Source: Liolophura sinensis (Eukaryota > Mollusca > Polyplacophora > Chitonida > Chitonidae). Taken from it: a stretch of 64,000 bases of DNA. The notes beneath the pieces were generated by a model, which had not been told where the DNA came from, ran no database searches, and saw nothing but the letters and a program-made list of their open reading frames with translations. Where the stretch lies: the NCBI RefSeq assembly GCF_032854445.1, contig NC_088307.1, forward strand, positions 23,261,953 through 23,325,952. The letters are read 5' to 3'. Made by a program: the position numbers and the translations under genes. Within the stretch, counting starts at the first letter, position 1, and each line of letters begins with the position of its first letter. Of this stretch, positions 53,183 to 64,000 are shown piece after piece.

Positions 53183-53530
53183 TCAGTTTTCTTCAATATC
53201 TCCAAAGACACTGTTAATACCACGTATGAATGAGCTATCCAAATCTCGAATTCTAAACTTGAGGAAAGAATATGACAGTACGAGATGACAAAAAATGACG
53301 ATGGTGACGGTGAGGAAATTGACACCTATTTTTGCAGCGTTAACATTGGCGGATTTTGCTAGGAAACTGAGATTCATTGCGTAAAAATACTCAACTGGCG
53401 TATCAGCTGCGTATTGCCGGAGCCACAGAAGACAAGGTGGCTTAAATATAACCGACATAATCGATAAATTCATGTCTAAACTCATCGTAAAAACACGGAG
53501 AGAACGGGTATCCCCGCTTAACAAGCCCAT
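53183..53530 (-). CDS. Hypothetical small membrane protein, 115 residues
   Basis: Single uninterrupted frame from ATG at 53530 (a second Met, in VFTMSLDMNL, could also be the start). I do not recognise it. Visible: one strong hydrophobic segment around residues 70-90 (VNFLTVTIVIFCHLVLSYSF), a weaker one near residue 30, and a charged tail FRIRDLDSSFIRG..FGDIEEN. It ends about 110 bp before the exonuclease ATG on the same strand, and a CRE and two E-boxes lie just upstream. A TGTGCAG acceptor-like site between the two frames suggests the exonuclease may have its own spliced 5' exon. Could also be untranslated leader. Confidence 0.4.
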   Translation of the reverse strand: MGLLSGDTRSLRVFTMSLDMNLSIMSVIFKPPCLLWLRQYAADTPVEYFYAMNLSFLAKSANVNAAKIGVNFLTVTIVIFCHLVLSYSFLKFRIRDLDSSFIRGINSVFGDIEEN

Positions 53531-53553
53531 TCATGTCTGCTTGTGGCTTCCTG

Positions 53554-53561
53554 TGACGTCA
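53554..53561. promoter_or_regulatory. Consensus CRE (TGACGTCA)
   Basis: Perfect palindromic cAMP-response element, 24 bp upstream of the ATG of the 115-residue frame on the - strand, followed (on the - strand) by an ETS-like CAGGAAG. Position fits a core promoter for the - strand gene or genes. Confidence 0.45.
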
Positions 53562-53583
53562 TCACAGAGGGGGTATTCCTAGA

Positions 53584-53611
53584 CACGTGGTTAAAAAAAT
53601 TTGGTCACGTG
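53584..53611. promoter_or_regulatory. Pair of CACGTG E-boxes
   Basis: CACGTG at 53584-53589 and 53606-53611; the second is within GTCACGTGAT, one base from the palindromic CLEAR/USF-type GTCACGTGAC. They lie upstream of the CRE relative to the - strand gene. Confidence 0.4.
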
Positions 53612-53822
53612 ATTAAGCTGTTCTATTCACCTCGTTTCCTATGTGTGTGTTATATTTTAATCCCTTGTATCTGAACAATTTAGTTGTTGTAAAAAATATG
53701 ATACCTATCCCTCGATATTTTTTTATTTTTATATCTAAAAGAAATCTTGGATTATTTTTTGGCACTCTAGGGTAAGACTATATTTTGGATATGATATCGA
53801 ATATGTCATGAGTAATCTCGTA

Positions 53823-53903
53823 AACGGAAGAGCCAATAGCCTCCATCTTGAAAATCGGGGTAAAATCCTCACGAACTGCCGCTTGATTATTTTACGTGTA
53901 AGG
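53823..53903. promoter_or_regulatory. ETS, CCAAT and YY1-like site cluster with a strong donor
   Basis: ACGGAAG, GCCAATAG and CCATCTTG lie within 30 bp (53823-53850), and a near-ideal + strand donor GTAAG|GTAAGT follows at 53902/53903. This could be a divergent promoter with a non-coding first exon on the + strand; which gene it would serve is unknown. Confidence 0.3.
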
Positions 53904-55384
53904 TAAGTCTTGTAAACTTTGTTATGGTAAATCGAGTATATTCTCCACACATATGATTTTGAAACTTTTAATTTGTCCAACATTTGTTGGCAGTGCATGC
54001 TTAGTACTCCCTGATTTGCCAGGTGAAGTTAACCGGTGCTTGTTGAAAAATGCGGTCAATGGATAAACCGGACGCGATGCTAAACCTGTGAACAGGATAA
54101 AAGGTGTGTCGACCGGCTCTGAGTGAAAGGGGATCCTAAGTAAACTCAATTTTACTTAGTTTTCAAAAGATATATTGTCATACACTCTATATATGTATTG
54201 GCTATTTTTATGGTGTCGAATAAAATTTGACCTTGGTGCTTTCAGTTTGATTTTGTCAGATGATAAATTATTTGGGCTGGGTCATTCCGACGGATAGTGG
54301 TTCGTACTTTTTTTTTATATTAATAATAGACCTGCAAAATGCAAAGTACGAGTGATAATATATTCGATTACCTTGTTTTTTGAATGGCTTATTTTCTTTT
54401 CTTTTGTTATGTTTACTGGTATTATTACTTTCAGCATGCATTTTATTCAGCAATGGTTTGCACTCACATACAGCACTGGTATGCACATTCAAATCGATGA
54501 AGGCAGCCGGCCCTGTAGAATGACTCATATAATACTAAGGCTATTGTCATTCTAGTTCAGTATGACCTGGATTCGGTGCTGAACGCTAAACAGCCAGGAG
54601 GTCACATTCCACTAGCTCTATACAGTGTAATAGTTAGGAATAACAACCTGTCATAGAAAAGGTCATAGAAAATGTACAAATAACAACTCAACTAGGAAAG
54701 ACCCAAATAACACCAGGGACAAGCTGTATAATCTGTAGCTATGAACAGGGTGGCATTGCTAGTTTTGGGCTGTGGTCAGTCCATCAAATTTAACATGAAA
54801 GCTCTGTAATAAAGCTCTATATAATACAGTTTTGCGAGCAACTTAAAAAAGTAATATGTTAATGAACTTAGTGGTACTCATGCACAGCATGTGCCAAAAA
54901 AAAAAACATATTTTACATTTATTGAAATGGGGTGGTAATCTAAGGAAAACCCTTATAATTGAAGTATTCAGACTGGCTTTTTCATGAGGCAGTATGATAA
55001 AATGAAGGAATTTTGACTGTCATAGCACATCTTGAATGATGTTATTGAAATATTGTTGAAAGCTCCAAATCTCTTAGCATTAGCAGCATACGGGATACAT
55101 TAAACTCCTAGCAAGTGATTGAACAGCTTCCAAAACATTGAAATAGATTTTGTTTATTCACTGGTGATATCTTGAAATATTTGTCAGGATTCGAAATTGT
55201 ACGTGCCAATGCACTGAAAACTTCAGATTTTGCTCAATTCATATTATGGTCCTTTCCCAGCACCTAAACTCACTCAAGTCGACATAAAATTTTCAACCTT
55301 TGACATCAAAAGGGCACGTTCTGAAATGTAGAAATGCTACAAGTACTTATGTTCTTTTCATAAACAGTATACATGTACATCAGA

Positions 55385-55815
55385 TGCTTTTCATCCCCTA
55401 AAATAATAAAATGCATTCTCTCCCCAAAAATAATATGATGTATTCTCTACTCCAAAACAAGAAAATGCTTTCTCTACCTTAAAACAAGATGCATTCTCTA
55501 CCCTAAAACAAGAAGATGCATTCTCTACCTTAAAACAAAAGATGCATTCTCTGCCCTAAAACAACAAGATGCATTCTCTGCCCTAAAATGGTGTGATGTA
55601 TTCTCTACGCGAAAACAAGATGCATTCTCTACCCTAAAACAATAAGATGCATTCTCTGCCCTAAAGCAATATGATGCATTCTCTACCCTAAAACAACAAG
55701 ATGCATTCTCTGCCCAAGAACAGTATGATGTATTCTCTACCCTAAAACAATAAGATGTATTCTGTCCCAAAAAAACAATAAGGTGTATTCTCTACCCTGA
55801 GACAATAAGATGTTT
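55385..55815 (+). repeat. About 26-bp minisatellite
   Basis: AAGATGCATTCTCTACCCTA-type units, about 15 diverged copies, intergenic. Confidence 0.92.
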
Positions 55816-56889
55816 TCCAACACCAATCAGTCTCATTTTAAATGAAATTTGCATACCTGAATGAATAGAGCTACACTGAATTACTTCCCTTAGTTCACTC
55901 TTCTGTTAAAAAGGTGCGATTTTAGGAACTAAGCTGTGCTTAGTTGAGACCAAGCCTTACTGGGGAATTCTCCATTTACACTACATCTGACAGTTTAGCC
56001 TGATCAGAGTCTTTAATCCAAGCTCTTATAAAGTTTGAAAGAGGGTAGAAGGATGGAAAGCTGTGCTTGAAACAGAATACTGTTAATTTTTGTCCCTTTT
56101 CATTTTCTCTCATGTCATAACAGACTATGGTCACATAACTCAATGGCTGTTTTCTGCTGTACTGATACCTTGCCTTGGAACGTTGCTGTGTTAATTTCTG
56201 TCTTTTGCCTTGAAATCTCCTCGCTGTTTCTAGGGATTGAGGTCAGTTGAACTATCCTGAAGACAGGAAACTCTGGTATCTGTTAGACCACACTAAGTTA
56301 AATTGTTGTTTTACGAATGGAATAAAATTTTGGAGAAGCAGGAGCAGGATACTAAAATAAAAGTTGAAAATCATTTAATTTGTGAGAAATGTGGACTATC
56401 TGAGCAATTTTTTCCCTGTTAAAGATATATCTGTGCGATCGAAATTCCTTGGGAAACAGGAAAATCATTGAAACATCGAGATTAGACAAAATAAAAATGT
56501 GGAGTTTACATTTTATAATGTTATCTCTCTCAATAAAAAAAAAAAAAATAGTGCAGCTTTCTTAAAGTGTAAATATCAGCTTTACACCAGTCATCTTCAA
56601 TTCTTTACATACCTATCAGTGTCACTAGCATAGCTGTGTTTAGTCACCCATGACAGTCCCAGGTGTTCATTATCATAACATTCAGAAAGATAGCAAGGTA
56701 TTAGCTGTCTTAAAATGTTACATGTCAAGAGAGACCAGTACATGTAATTGGAATACAAGAAAAGTATAGTCTATGAAATTAGCAAAAAATGTCTCGGATA
56801 TTATAGTCTGACACTACAGATGAGTCCTGCAGATGGCATGGTAACAACATAAACAAATGCCCTTTACATACACTAATTCCTTAGCACAT

Positions 56890-57090
56890 AGGAAAGAGCA
56901 ACTTTCAGTGGAATTTACGCTTATTTTTCATGTCATTTAGGTGACAAAACTGCATTGGTTGGATTGGCGAATTCCAGGGCTCCACAAAAAGTATAATTTT
57001 ATCAGTCGACACAGAATAATACCTGCAGAATATGCTTGAGTAAACCACCTTCCAAACATGCTACAAGGGTATAGAATTATAGTATTTTCA
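56890..57090 (-). mobile_element. MITE family C copy, inverted
   Basis: Inverted core (ACTGCATTGGTTGGATTGGC) and end (GCTTGAGTAAACCACCTTCC); intergenic. Confidence 0.65.
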
Positions 57091-57699
57091 TCTTGCCATA
57101 CCAATGAGTTTGTCAGAATTTGCTTATAGTTCGAAAACTGAGTGTTATTGCATATACATACAGTGTATATTAAGAACTAAATGAATGTTTTCATGCGTGA
57201 AATATGGCGGCTTTACCAGATTTTACTTTCTTGTATAGGCTGGATGTCAGAAAAATATAAACATTAATTTGTAGTTTAGAAGTTCACCTGACATTAAGGT
57301 AATAGTATATTTATTCTGCAGATGATTGGAACTTTGTTTAGGTCAACAATTTAAAGCTCCAATCAGTTTGTAATTTGGCTACTAAGAAGAGACAAGCATG
57401 CACCGAAAGTACAAAGTATAAGTGTAAAGCCACTGGATGTAATCTTGAACAAGTTCATTGTGAAATGTGAAAAAGCAGTAATTTTTAGGGAGTACGCTTT
57501 AAATAATGGGATCTGTTTTTTCACCTCCAAGAGTACATGAACAAGGTGTAATAATGTGTGCACATGTTAGATATGTAGGGAAGGGCATTCTCCATGCATA
57601 AGTAATTATTCAGTGTTAGCATACTATACATGTATGTATATATATACCGGTATAATACATATATGTTTGCACATATACTATTTTAGTGTTGTCATATTC

Positions 57700-57782
57700 A
57701 GCTATTTGTGGGTTTCACCCAGGCTCTGCTCATGTTCCACCCACCATAATGCTGGCCACTGTCGTATAAGTGAAATGTTGGT
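57700..57782 (+). mobile_element. SINE family A internal fragment
   Basis: CCACCATAATGCTGGCCACT and flanks only; intergenic before spectrin. Confidence 0.7.
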
Positions 57783-58543
57783 TGTTATTGTTGGACTATT
57801 GGTTTGATTTTCTGCATATATTTAAAGTTGGCTTCATTGGCTAAGAGCCTGTTATTTTGCAGTCTGCAGCAAGAGCAACACCTTTGACAATTTGATGAGA
57901 AAAAGCTCCTGATGAAAAAAGTTGAACATAACAATCTCTCAGAGTTGTTCCTATTTGATCAAATATCTGATGCATGTTTTGCCAGTTCCATTTACGATAC
58001 ATTATGAAGAGAACCATGTCAAACGAGCAACAAATTTGAACTGAGTGTACAGCGTATCTCAGATTTATGGAAATACTTTCTCAATACATAGTTTTGTGTC
58101 TAGAGCATGCTGTCCAGTTGTTAGCTGAGGGCATGTGGTTTTGAGTACAGCATGGAAGTGTTTAGGAAATACAGATTATGTGGAGCTTAGCCATGTTGCT
58201 GTAGGTAATCAGTATCCTCATCTCAACCCAGGCTAAATATAGAATACTGATGGGACAATACCATTCTGTAGAATAGGATGGAATTTACACAGCACCTGTT
58301 ACCCCCTGGACTCCAGAATGAACCATGACCAAGTCTCCCCACAAGGTATATTTTAGCATGTGGCAAAGCACAATCAATACCTTGCTCAGAGGGGCTGGGG
58401 TTGCCATGGTAATTTCCTCTTGCTCTGGCTGTTGGATTGTTGTGGTACTGAGACAGATGCTTACAGACAGTACTACATGTATGATGATTGGTTGATGATG
58501 ATGTCATTACCTGAAAACCTCTAGTTATTTAGCAGAGCTACCA

Positions 58544-58753
58544 CATTTCTTCATCCTTTTTGCATGTGAAAGAGCAACTTTTGAGTCCAGTATATACATT
58601 TTTGAGTGGATTTTTATGACCAACTACATTGGTCAGATTGGCCAATTTCAGGGCTTTAAAAAAAAAGTGTAATTTTGCTATTCTGCACAGAATCATGTCT
58701 TCAGAATATGCTTGAATAAACACCTTTCAAACATGTGAAGGGGTTGAAGAATT
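58544..58753 (-). mobile_element. MITE family C copy, inverted
   Basis: TTCTTCATCCTTTTTGCATG at one end and GAAGGGGTTGAAGAATTA at the other; intergenic. Confidence 0.72.
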
Positions 58754-60156
58754 ACAGTATTTTTTTTCTCTGTAACAAAGCCATTCTGCCATGATTTATT
58801 TACTGTAATGAAAAATCTGAAGCTTTCGACACAGATTTTACTGTGACAAGGGTTAGAGTTAAGGTAGCTCAATATTAACCCGAATACCGTAATTTTCATG
58901 CTACCCATGGATTGGGCTAAATATAATTTCTGCAGTAATGTATGTTAGTCTGGTGCTGGCAAAGGCTTGGTAGCCCTAGTCACATGACTGTGCCAGCTCA
59001 TTTGATATTAATCACTGAATGAACAGCAGTGTAAAATCCTGAGCCCTGGAATGGTAGTAGGGATTATTTTGTTTGCCGTCCGAAAACCAGACCGAAAGCT
59101 CAGCATGTGGTAACATGTAGATCAGTTTCCGTCCTCTACCAGACATTTCATTCCCTTTATATTGCCCTCAACCCTGGCCTAAAGACTGAAATAGGAACCT
59201 TTAGAGGTAAATTCTAGATCCTTGAATACTCAAATTAATCGATAGATCGAGAGCGTTGTATGGGTTAGACAGACGAGGCCAGCGGGGTCAGTTTCACCTC
59301 CAGGCATTTTTATACGGATTCTTTGGCTAGAGCTCTGTATTTTTGGAATCTGCTTCCAACCAGGCTACACAATACATGTTCAGCTGTAATGATACGCTGT
59401 TTGTGTATCCGGTTGGTTGTCGGTTGATATTGACGCAGCATTTCAGATATACATGTATATTCTTAATATCTTGACTCAAGGGATGCTTTTATGAATCAAA
59501 AATAGAGACTGGACATCGGAATGGAAGCAAGATAATGTTATCCTCTTGCTTTTCGTGTCTTTAAGAAGACTCCAACGCTGCACTAAATAGTCGTGAGATG
59601 TTTGCGGAATTATTCTTCGGAGGGAATGCCTCTTTGTACATTTGGATGTACTGAATCGGAGTTTGAGCAAAAAGGCTGTTTAATTCAAGCCCTGGTGCTA
59701 TGTTCAAATGTCCGTTTTTCGAGGAATACCCCGAACTTTTCGTTGTGGCAGTAGCTCTCCTAGTGTTGGTTTATTCATTGTATTTTCTCATCTGCAGCCT
59801 ACTTCTCCACTATTTCTCCTTTCTCCAGCAAGGTATGAGTTCATCCAAGAAGTGACTGGTCTCATTACTTTATATTTGATTGTGTTTTATTCGTTAGAAT
59901 GTCACTGTCTATTTGGATGACCTGATTATCATAAATCTGTCGAAATTGGATTGCACTTTGTTCATGATTTTTCAGCCAGCCGGAGATAAATCATTTCTGC
60001 TGTTAAAAGTTTTGTGACACTTATTTTACCTGATGGATTAGTACAAAAAAACACTGAAGGAGCAAAAGTACGATGATCTGGATGGACAGGAAATTGTTTT
60101 TAATATATTGATGTTTTATTATGATTACTTTTGAATTTCATTTGTTTTGGTTTCAG

Positions 60157-60423
60157 CTCTGACTATTAAACACCAGGATGACGGAAATACAGCCCCGAGA
60201 GATAAAGATTCTGGAAACGGCCGAGGACATTCAACAACGACGTGATGAGGTCCTCGGACGTTATGGTGGCTTCAAGGCAGCGTGCAGAGAACGTCGCGAG
60301 CGCCTTGAGGACTCACGCAGGTATCAGTACTTCAAGCGCGATGCTGACGAACTGGAGAGCTGGATTCTGGAGAAGCTACAGACAGCCTCTGATGAAAGCT
60401 TCCGAGATCCTACAAACCTACAA
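60157..60423 (+). CDS. SPTAN1: Alpha-spectrin first coding exon (MTEIQPREIKILETAEDIQQ)
   Basis: Acceptor TTGGTTTCAG, 21 bases of leader, ATG at 60178, 82 codons, donor CAA|GTAAGG after DPTNLQ. Confidence 0.95.
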
Positions 60424-63278
60424 GTAAGGGAGACAATCTGTCTGAAAATTGTTACAGAATTTGTTTAAATATTTTATTAGATCTAGGAGATTAATTTTGA
60501 ATTCTCTCAGCCAAATAAAGCTTCAAAATATAAATTGAAATGCAAACAAAATAATTGTTGGTGTCCACATATCACTCATGTGATGTACTTCCTACACCAC
60601 TTTGTCACAACAGTCGGTTGACATGGTTACACATGTTATTCTGTGATCCACGGAGTAAACTTCTTGTGTTGATAGCATCAGATTAATGGCAAAAAGGGCT
60701 CAGATTGTAATTTAATCTTGATATCTAGACTAGAATAGATGAAAGAATGAATACAGAACATCGTATGTAGTGGAAAAATGGGTGAAACTAGCATTATTAT
60801 GAAACGATTAAAATTATAATGCTGTAAAGTCTCATATGTAAAGAAATCCAGAAACTAAAGGAAGATTAATCATGCCAAGGGCAACCTGTTAAACTTGAAC
60901 CATGTTTCAGCAAATTTTTGGACAGAATACACAGTTTTTATTTGTTGTAATGTCTGAGATGGTTACAAAAGAAGAAAAAGATAATTTTAGACTAATTTGT
61001 TGTAGTTTATTAGCAAGCATATGTACATGTAATTCCTCAACCTTTTCGCATGTTTGCAAGGTGTTTATTCAAGCATATTCTGAATACAGTATTTTGTGTT
61101 GACTGATAAAAATTGACTTTTTGGCAAGCCATGAAACTGTCTAGAAAATTAAATTAAAAATGTGCATAAGTTGCACTTTAAGATGCTCTGTCATATGCGA
61201 AAAGAATGAGGAATTAACATCTGACGGTTCCTTGGAACCTAATACATGTATGTCTGCAGAATTGGATAGATTACAGGTGTAGCTTCGTGTTCAAACTCTA
61301 ATGGTTAAAGATGAAAAAAAAAAAGTATCATGCGACATATGAAAAATCTTAGGCATCTAATTTTGATCACATTTACTAGGACATAAGCATCTGAAAAAGT
61401 GTACGAGCTATGGAGAAAGTTGAGACGCTGAACATTGGTGAACTTGATAAGTTCCTAAAGGAAAGAGGTGTTGATATGTTCAGGAGATAGGTAAATAATT
61501 GTCAGCAAGGTTACCCAACATTTGTCTCAAGTCACATGATAAAATAGGACTGTCTTTGTCTTAAAGAGTTTGAGCTGGAAACTCCCGTGGTATGCACTGT
61601 TTCGTATCATACGTGTACTCACATTCCATGCACTCTATATAGCCTCTGTTTCTGCTCTATCCAGGCTAAGATCCAGAAGCATCAGGCATTTGAGGCAGAA
61701 GTGGCGGCTCACGCCAACGCTATAGAGAGTCTGGACAATACAGGACAAGAGATGATCTCGCAAGGTCACTTTGCTTCAGAAACCATCAAGGTCAGTCAGC
61801 TTTCTTCTGTACAAAATTAACGGACAAAGAAAAACGTTCATTTCTTCCTCTTCTAAAATACATGTAGCTAGAAAATTTTCTAGAAGAGAATTGTCTTGAT
61901 TTTCTTTTCCAACAAATTGAGAGTCTTTAATGTATCCTCCAGAATGGTAAATTGTTTTTACCCTTTTCTATTTCTCTCTATATTTTGAGCAGAATCAGTC
62001 AGTAAAATCTTTTACAATCTTGCAAATTTTTAATTTTACATTGTTATTGGAGAACGTTTTCAGCATTTAGCAGGAGTATGTTTTGTTTTTATTTTTTTTA
62101 CACTAAAAAATAAGTTTGCATATAATTTGGCCATTGGTGGATTTTAGCAGTTCATCTTTGTATGTGGTCATCATCTCGTGTAATTTGAATTTTCCCAGGC
62201 CCTTCAAGAACTATCAACATTATGAAAGGCTAATCCAAAAAGTTTACTCATCTGACAGTTCCTCACTGTTTCCTTTGTTTTCAGGCCCGTTTAGAAGAGC
62301 TGCATCGCCTGTGGGAGCTGCTGTTGTCAAAACTGAGGGAGAAAGGCCTCAAACTGCAGCAGGCTCTCAAGCTGGTCCAGTTCACACGCGAATGTGACGA
62401 GGTCATGTTCTGGATCAATGACAAGGTGCGTTGTGGTAGTAATCAGAAAGACAGTTTTTTGATCCAGAATCTGGTTTTGACATGCTTGTAACTACCGTAG
62501 TAGGGGCATCTGAGTGCCAGTGCAGCGCAATGACCTTGGTGCCTCTCACCAATGCGGTCGCAACAAGTTCGAGTCAAGCTCATGCTGGCTTCCTCTCAAG
62601 GCATGGAAAGGTCGGTCAGCAATCGGGGATTGTTGTGGGTGTTGAACCAGATTTCCCCGCACCTTATTGCTACCATATAAGAGAAATATTCTTGAGTATG
62701 GCGTAAAACATCAATCAGATAAATAAATAAATAATCTTCACCAATGAACTGGACAGCCACCATATAAGTTATAATAATAAAATGTCTCCATTGAGAAGTA
62801 TTAAAGGGCTACAAATTTTACCTGTTTTTATCTTTTTTTTTTTTTCTCCCAACCCTTGTTACACATTCAGTGTTGACGTGATGGAAGAATTAAATATATC
62901 CGTACTGTACATATTGAAATGATGACCTATGGCTGTTGACTTTACAGGAAGGCTTGTTCATGCCTTATTTTATGGTGAGCAAGGTAAGGTCAGGCATGGT
63001 GTGATGTGTCAAGTATCCAATCAGATTCCAGGGAATTAACCTTGGAAGCCTAGGCAGTCATAACCATCAATCTCATTGGTTCACTTCAATTCATTTCAGC
63101 CATGTCCATGCTCACAGGTCTATCCTCCATGAATTGGCTATTGTCTCCCTTGTTGAAACTCTTTAGTTGCATGCATTAATCCCTCATGTTTTAGGAAGCC
63201 TTTGTCACTTCTGAAGAGTTCGGACAGGATTTGGAGCACGTGGAAGTCCTGCAAAAGAAATTTGATGAGTTCCAAAAG
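60157..63278 (+). CDS. SPTAN1: Alpha-spectrin (SPTAN1 orthologue), N-terminal exons, gene continues past the window
   Basis: Alpha-II-type spectrin pairs with beta-spectrin to form the membrane skeleton. Seen: exons 60157-60423 (ATG at 60178), 61665-61790, 62285-62425 and 63195-63278, all phase 0 at internal borders, 199 codons in total. Landmarks: ILETAEDIQQRRDEVLGRY, DADELESWILEKLQTASDE, RDPTNLQ, AKIQKHQAFEAEVAAHANAI, GHFASETIK, LHRLWELLLSKLREKGLKLQ, FWINDKEAFVTSEEFGQDLE, HVEVLQKKFDEFQK. These follow human SPTAN1 nearly residue by residue. The N-terminal part is the partial repeat that pairs with beta-spectrin to form the tetramer, then the first triple-helical repeat begins. The exon carrying the ATG starts with 21 untranslated bases after a TTTCAG acceptor, so at least one non-coding exon lies upstream. 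Confidence 0.96.
61032..61215 (+). mobile_element. MITE-like element (family C), most complete copy
   Basis: Terminal inverted repeats ATTCCTCAACCTTTTCGCAT and its approximate reverse at the other end, flanked by TA on both sides, about 184 bp, no coding capacity. This suggests a Tc1/mariner-type non-autonomous transposon. Spectrin intron 1. Confidence 0.75.
61665..61790 (+). CDS. SPTAN1: Alpha-spectrin exon (AKIQKHQAFEAEVAAHANAI)
   Basis: 42 codons, phase 0-0, acceptor CTATCCAG, donor AAG|GTCAGT; ends GHFASETIK. Confidence 0.95.
62285..62425 (+). CDS. SPTAN1: Alpha-spectrin exon (LWELLLSKLREKGLKLQQAL)
   Basis: 47 codons, phase 0-0, acceptor TGTTTTCAG, donor AAG|GTGCGT; ends FWINDK. Confidence 0.95.
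62501..62735 (+). mobile_element. SINE family A copy in alpha-spectrin intron
   Basis: Diverged head, B-box region and tail between spectrin exons 62285 and 63195. Confidence 0.82.
63195..63278 (+). CDS. SPTAN1: Alpha-spectrin exon (EAFVTSEEFGQDLEHVEVLQ)
   Basis: 28 codons, phase 0-0, acceptor TGTTTTAG, donor AAG|GTTTGT; the next exon is outside the window. Confidence 0.94.
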
Positions 63279-64000
63279 GTTTGTATTTCTTGTTCTTTAT
63301 AAAATGCCTGGATTTTGACTTTTATACAGTACCGATCTACATATTTTTGTTGCATTTTTTTGGTTGGTTTTATTTGGCAATTTTGTGTTAATCATTTCAT
63401 GTCATGCTTAGCTGTTTTTTTGTTGTTTTTTTTTGTTTCAGTATGCTTTGTTATTATTTTGTTATGTCACGTTGTATTTGCTCAAATTGCTGTTGTATAT
63501 CTTATTTAGTATCATGTGACAAAACGTCAGCTGATGATTAAACTAAAAATAATATGAGAGTTCCTATTTATGATTAATTTCATTTTGTATGTTTTAAGTT
63601 TACAACAAAGCATATAAATCAACATTTGATTTTTCTTTTGTTCATCCTTCTTTCATAAGCTTCCACTTTCACATTTTGAGTTTGATTTATTTCACCATTA
63701 ATTTTTTTGATTTTCTTGTACAAATACCCATGTCTGTGATAAGAACATGTATAATATAGAACTCATGTGGATTGGAGTATCCTGAGATGAGAGAGTAATA
63801 GAATATTATCTTGAACTGCATTATGCAGGCAATCCTTAGTCTAAATTTTATTTTTTACCATATAATGCTAATGAAATAAGGTCACCCTAATTCTTCAACC
63901 GTTTCAATCCCCACTGCGACCATTATGTTGAAACATTCTGAGAGAACTATAGGGTGTAGGGAAATACTTTGTGCACAAACAGAAATTACAAACAAATTGC
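63279..64000 (+). other. Alpha-spectrin intron, runs off the window
   Basis: T-rich; family E repeat at its end. Confidence 0.6.
63872..63990 (+). repeat. Dispersed repeat family E
   Basis: Second copy (GTTGAAACATTCTGAGAGAA), in the alpha-spectrin intron at the window end. Confidence 0.5.

Larger units (their letters stand above)
53904..60156. other. Intergenic and probable spectrin leader region
   Basis: Two MITE copies, a SINE fragment and a minisatellite. A donor-like CAAG|GTATGA at 59832/59833 could end a non-coding spectrin exon. No coding sequence recognised. Confidence 0.4.

Noticed and set aside
53735..54149. Two - strand frames of 75-87 residues
   Set aside because: Overlap each other in different frames, no known family, no start context.
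55525..55770. 81-residue repeat frame
   Set aside because: Minisatellite shadow.

Overview
The window reads as animal nuclear DNA from a lophotrochozoan, most likely a mollusc. It is AT-rich, its genes have short exons and long introns with GT..AG borders, and it carries many copies of a tRNA-headed SINE ending in a CAATCAAATAAATAAATA-like tail plus a second SINE ending in CACTCACTCACTC. There is no sign of bacterial or organellar organisation. Species assignment is inference.

Layout. (1) 1795-37799, + strand: the 3' part of FKBP15 (WAFL), 26 exons that I could join in frame (about 1300 codons); the FKBP and WH1-like domains lie upstream of the window. The coiled-coil exons (1795-12329) are conventional. 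The downstream half is not: after an acidic exon come 16 consecutive phase 1-1 exons. These include eight copies of a roughly 33-residue repeat (core TGDKGN-x-YHS-x-KLD) and three longer relatives, arranged as T1-T1, an acidic block, then (T2-T1-T1) three times. The protein ends in two LFGDDD acidic motifs. I do not recognise the repeat as a named domain; it is the best candidate here for something undescribed. (2) 41714-45571, + strand: URM1, five exons, complete, ending in Gly-Gly. (3) 50142-53072, - strand: a TREX-like DEDDh 3'-5' exonuclease with a very long disordered insert and several apparent frame breaks. (4) 53183-53530, - strand: an unidentified 115-residue membrane-protein ORF beside a CRE/E-box promoter-like patch. 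(5) 60178-63278 onward, + strand: the first four coding exons of alpha-spectrin (SPTAN1), running off the window.

The remaining DNA is introns and intergenic sequence filled with SINE copies, two MITE-like families, and many minisatellites (18, 21, 27, 32, 36, 42, 79, 88 and 166 bp periods). Three SINE insertions have perfect 11-13 bp target-site duplications. One minisatellite in an FKBP15 intron repeats, in the sense strand, a sequence matching the U1 snRNA 5' end.

The genes do not form one pathway. FKBP15 acts on endosomes and actin, URM1 in tRNA thiolation, TREX in DNA degradation and spectrin in the membrane skeleton. FKBP15, URM1 and SPTAN1 are all on human chromosome 9 (URM1 and SPTAN1 both at 9q34.11), so this neighbourhood may preserve old bilaterian linkage.
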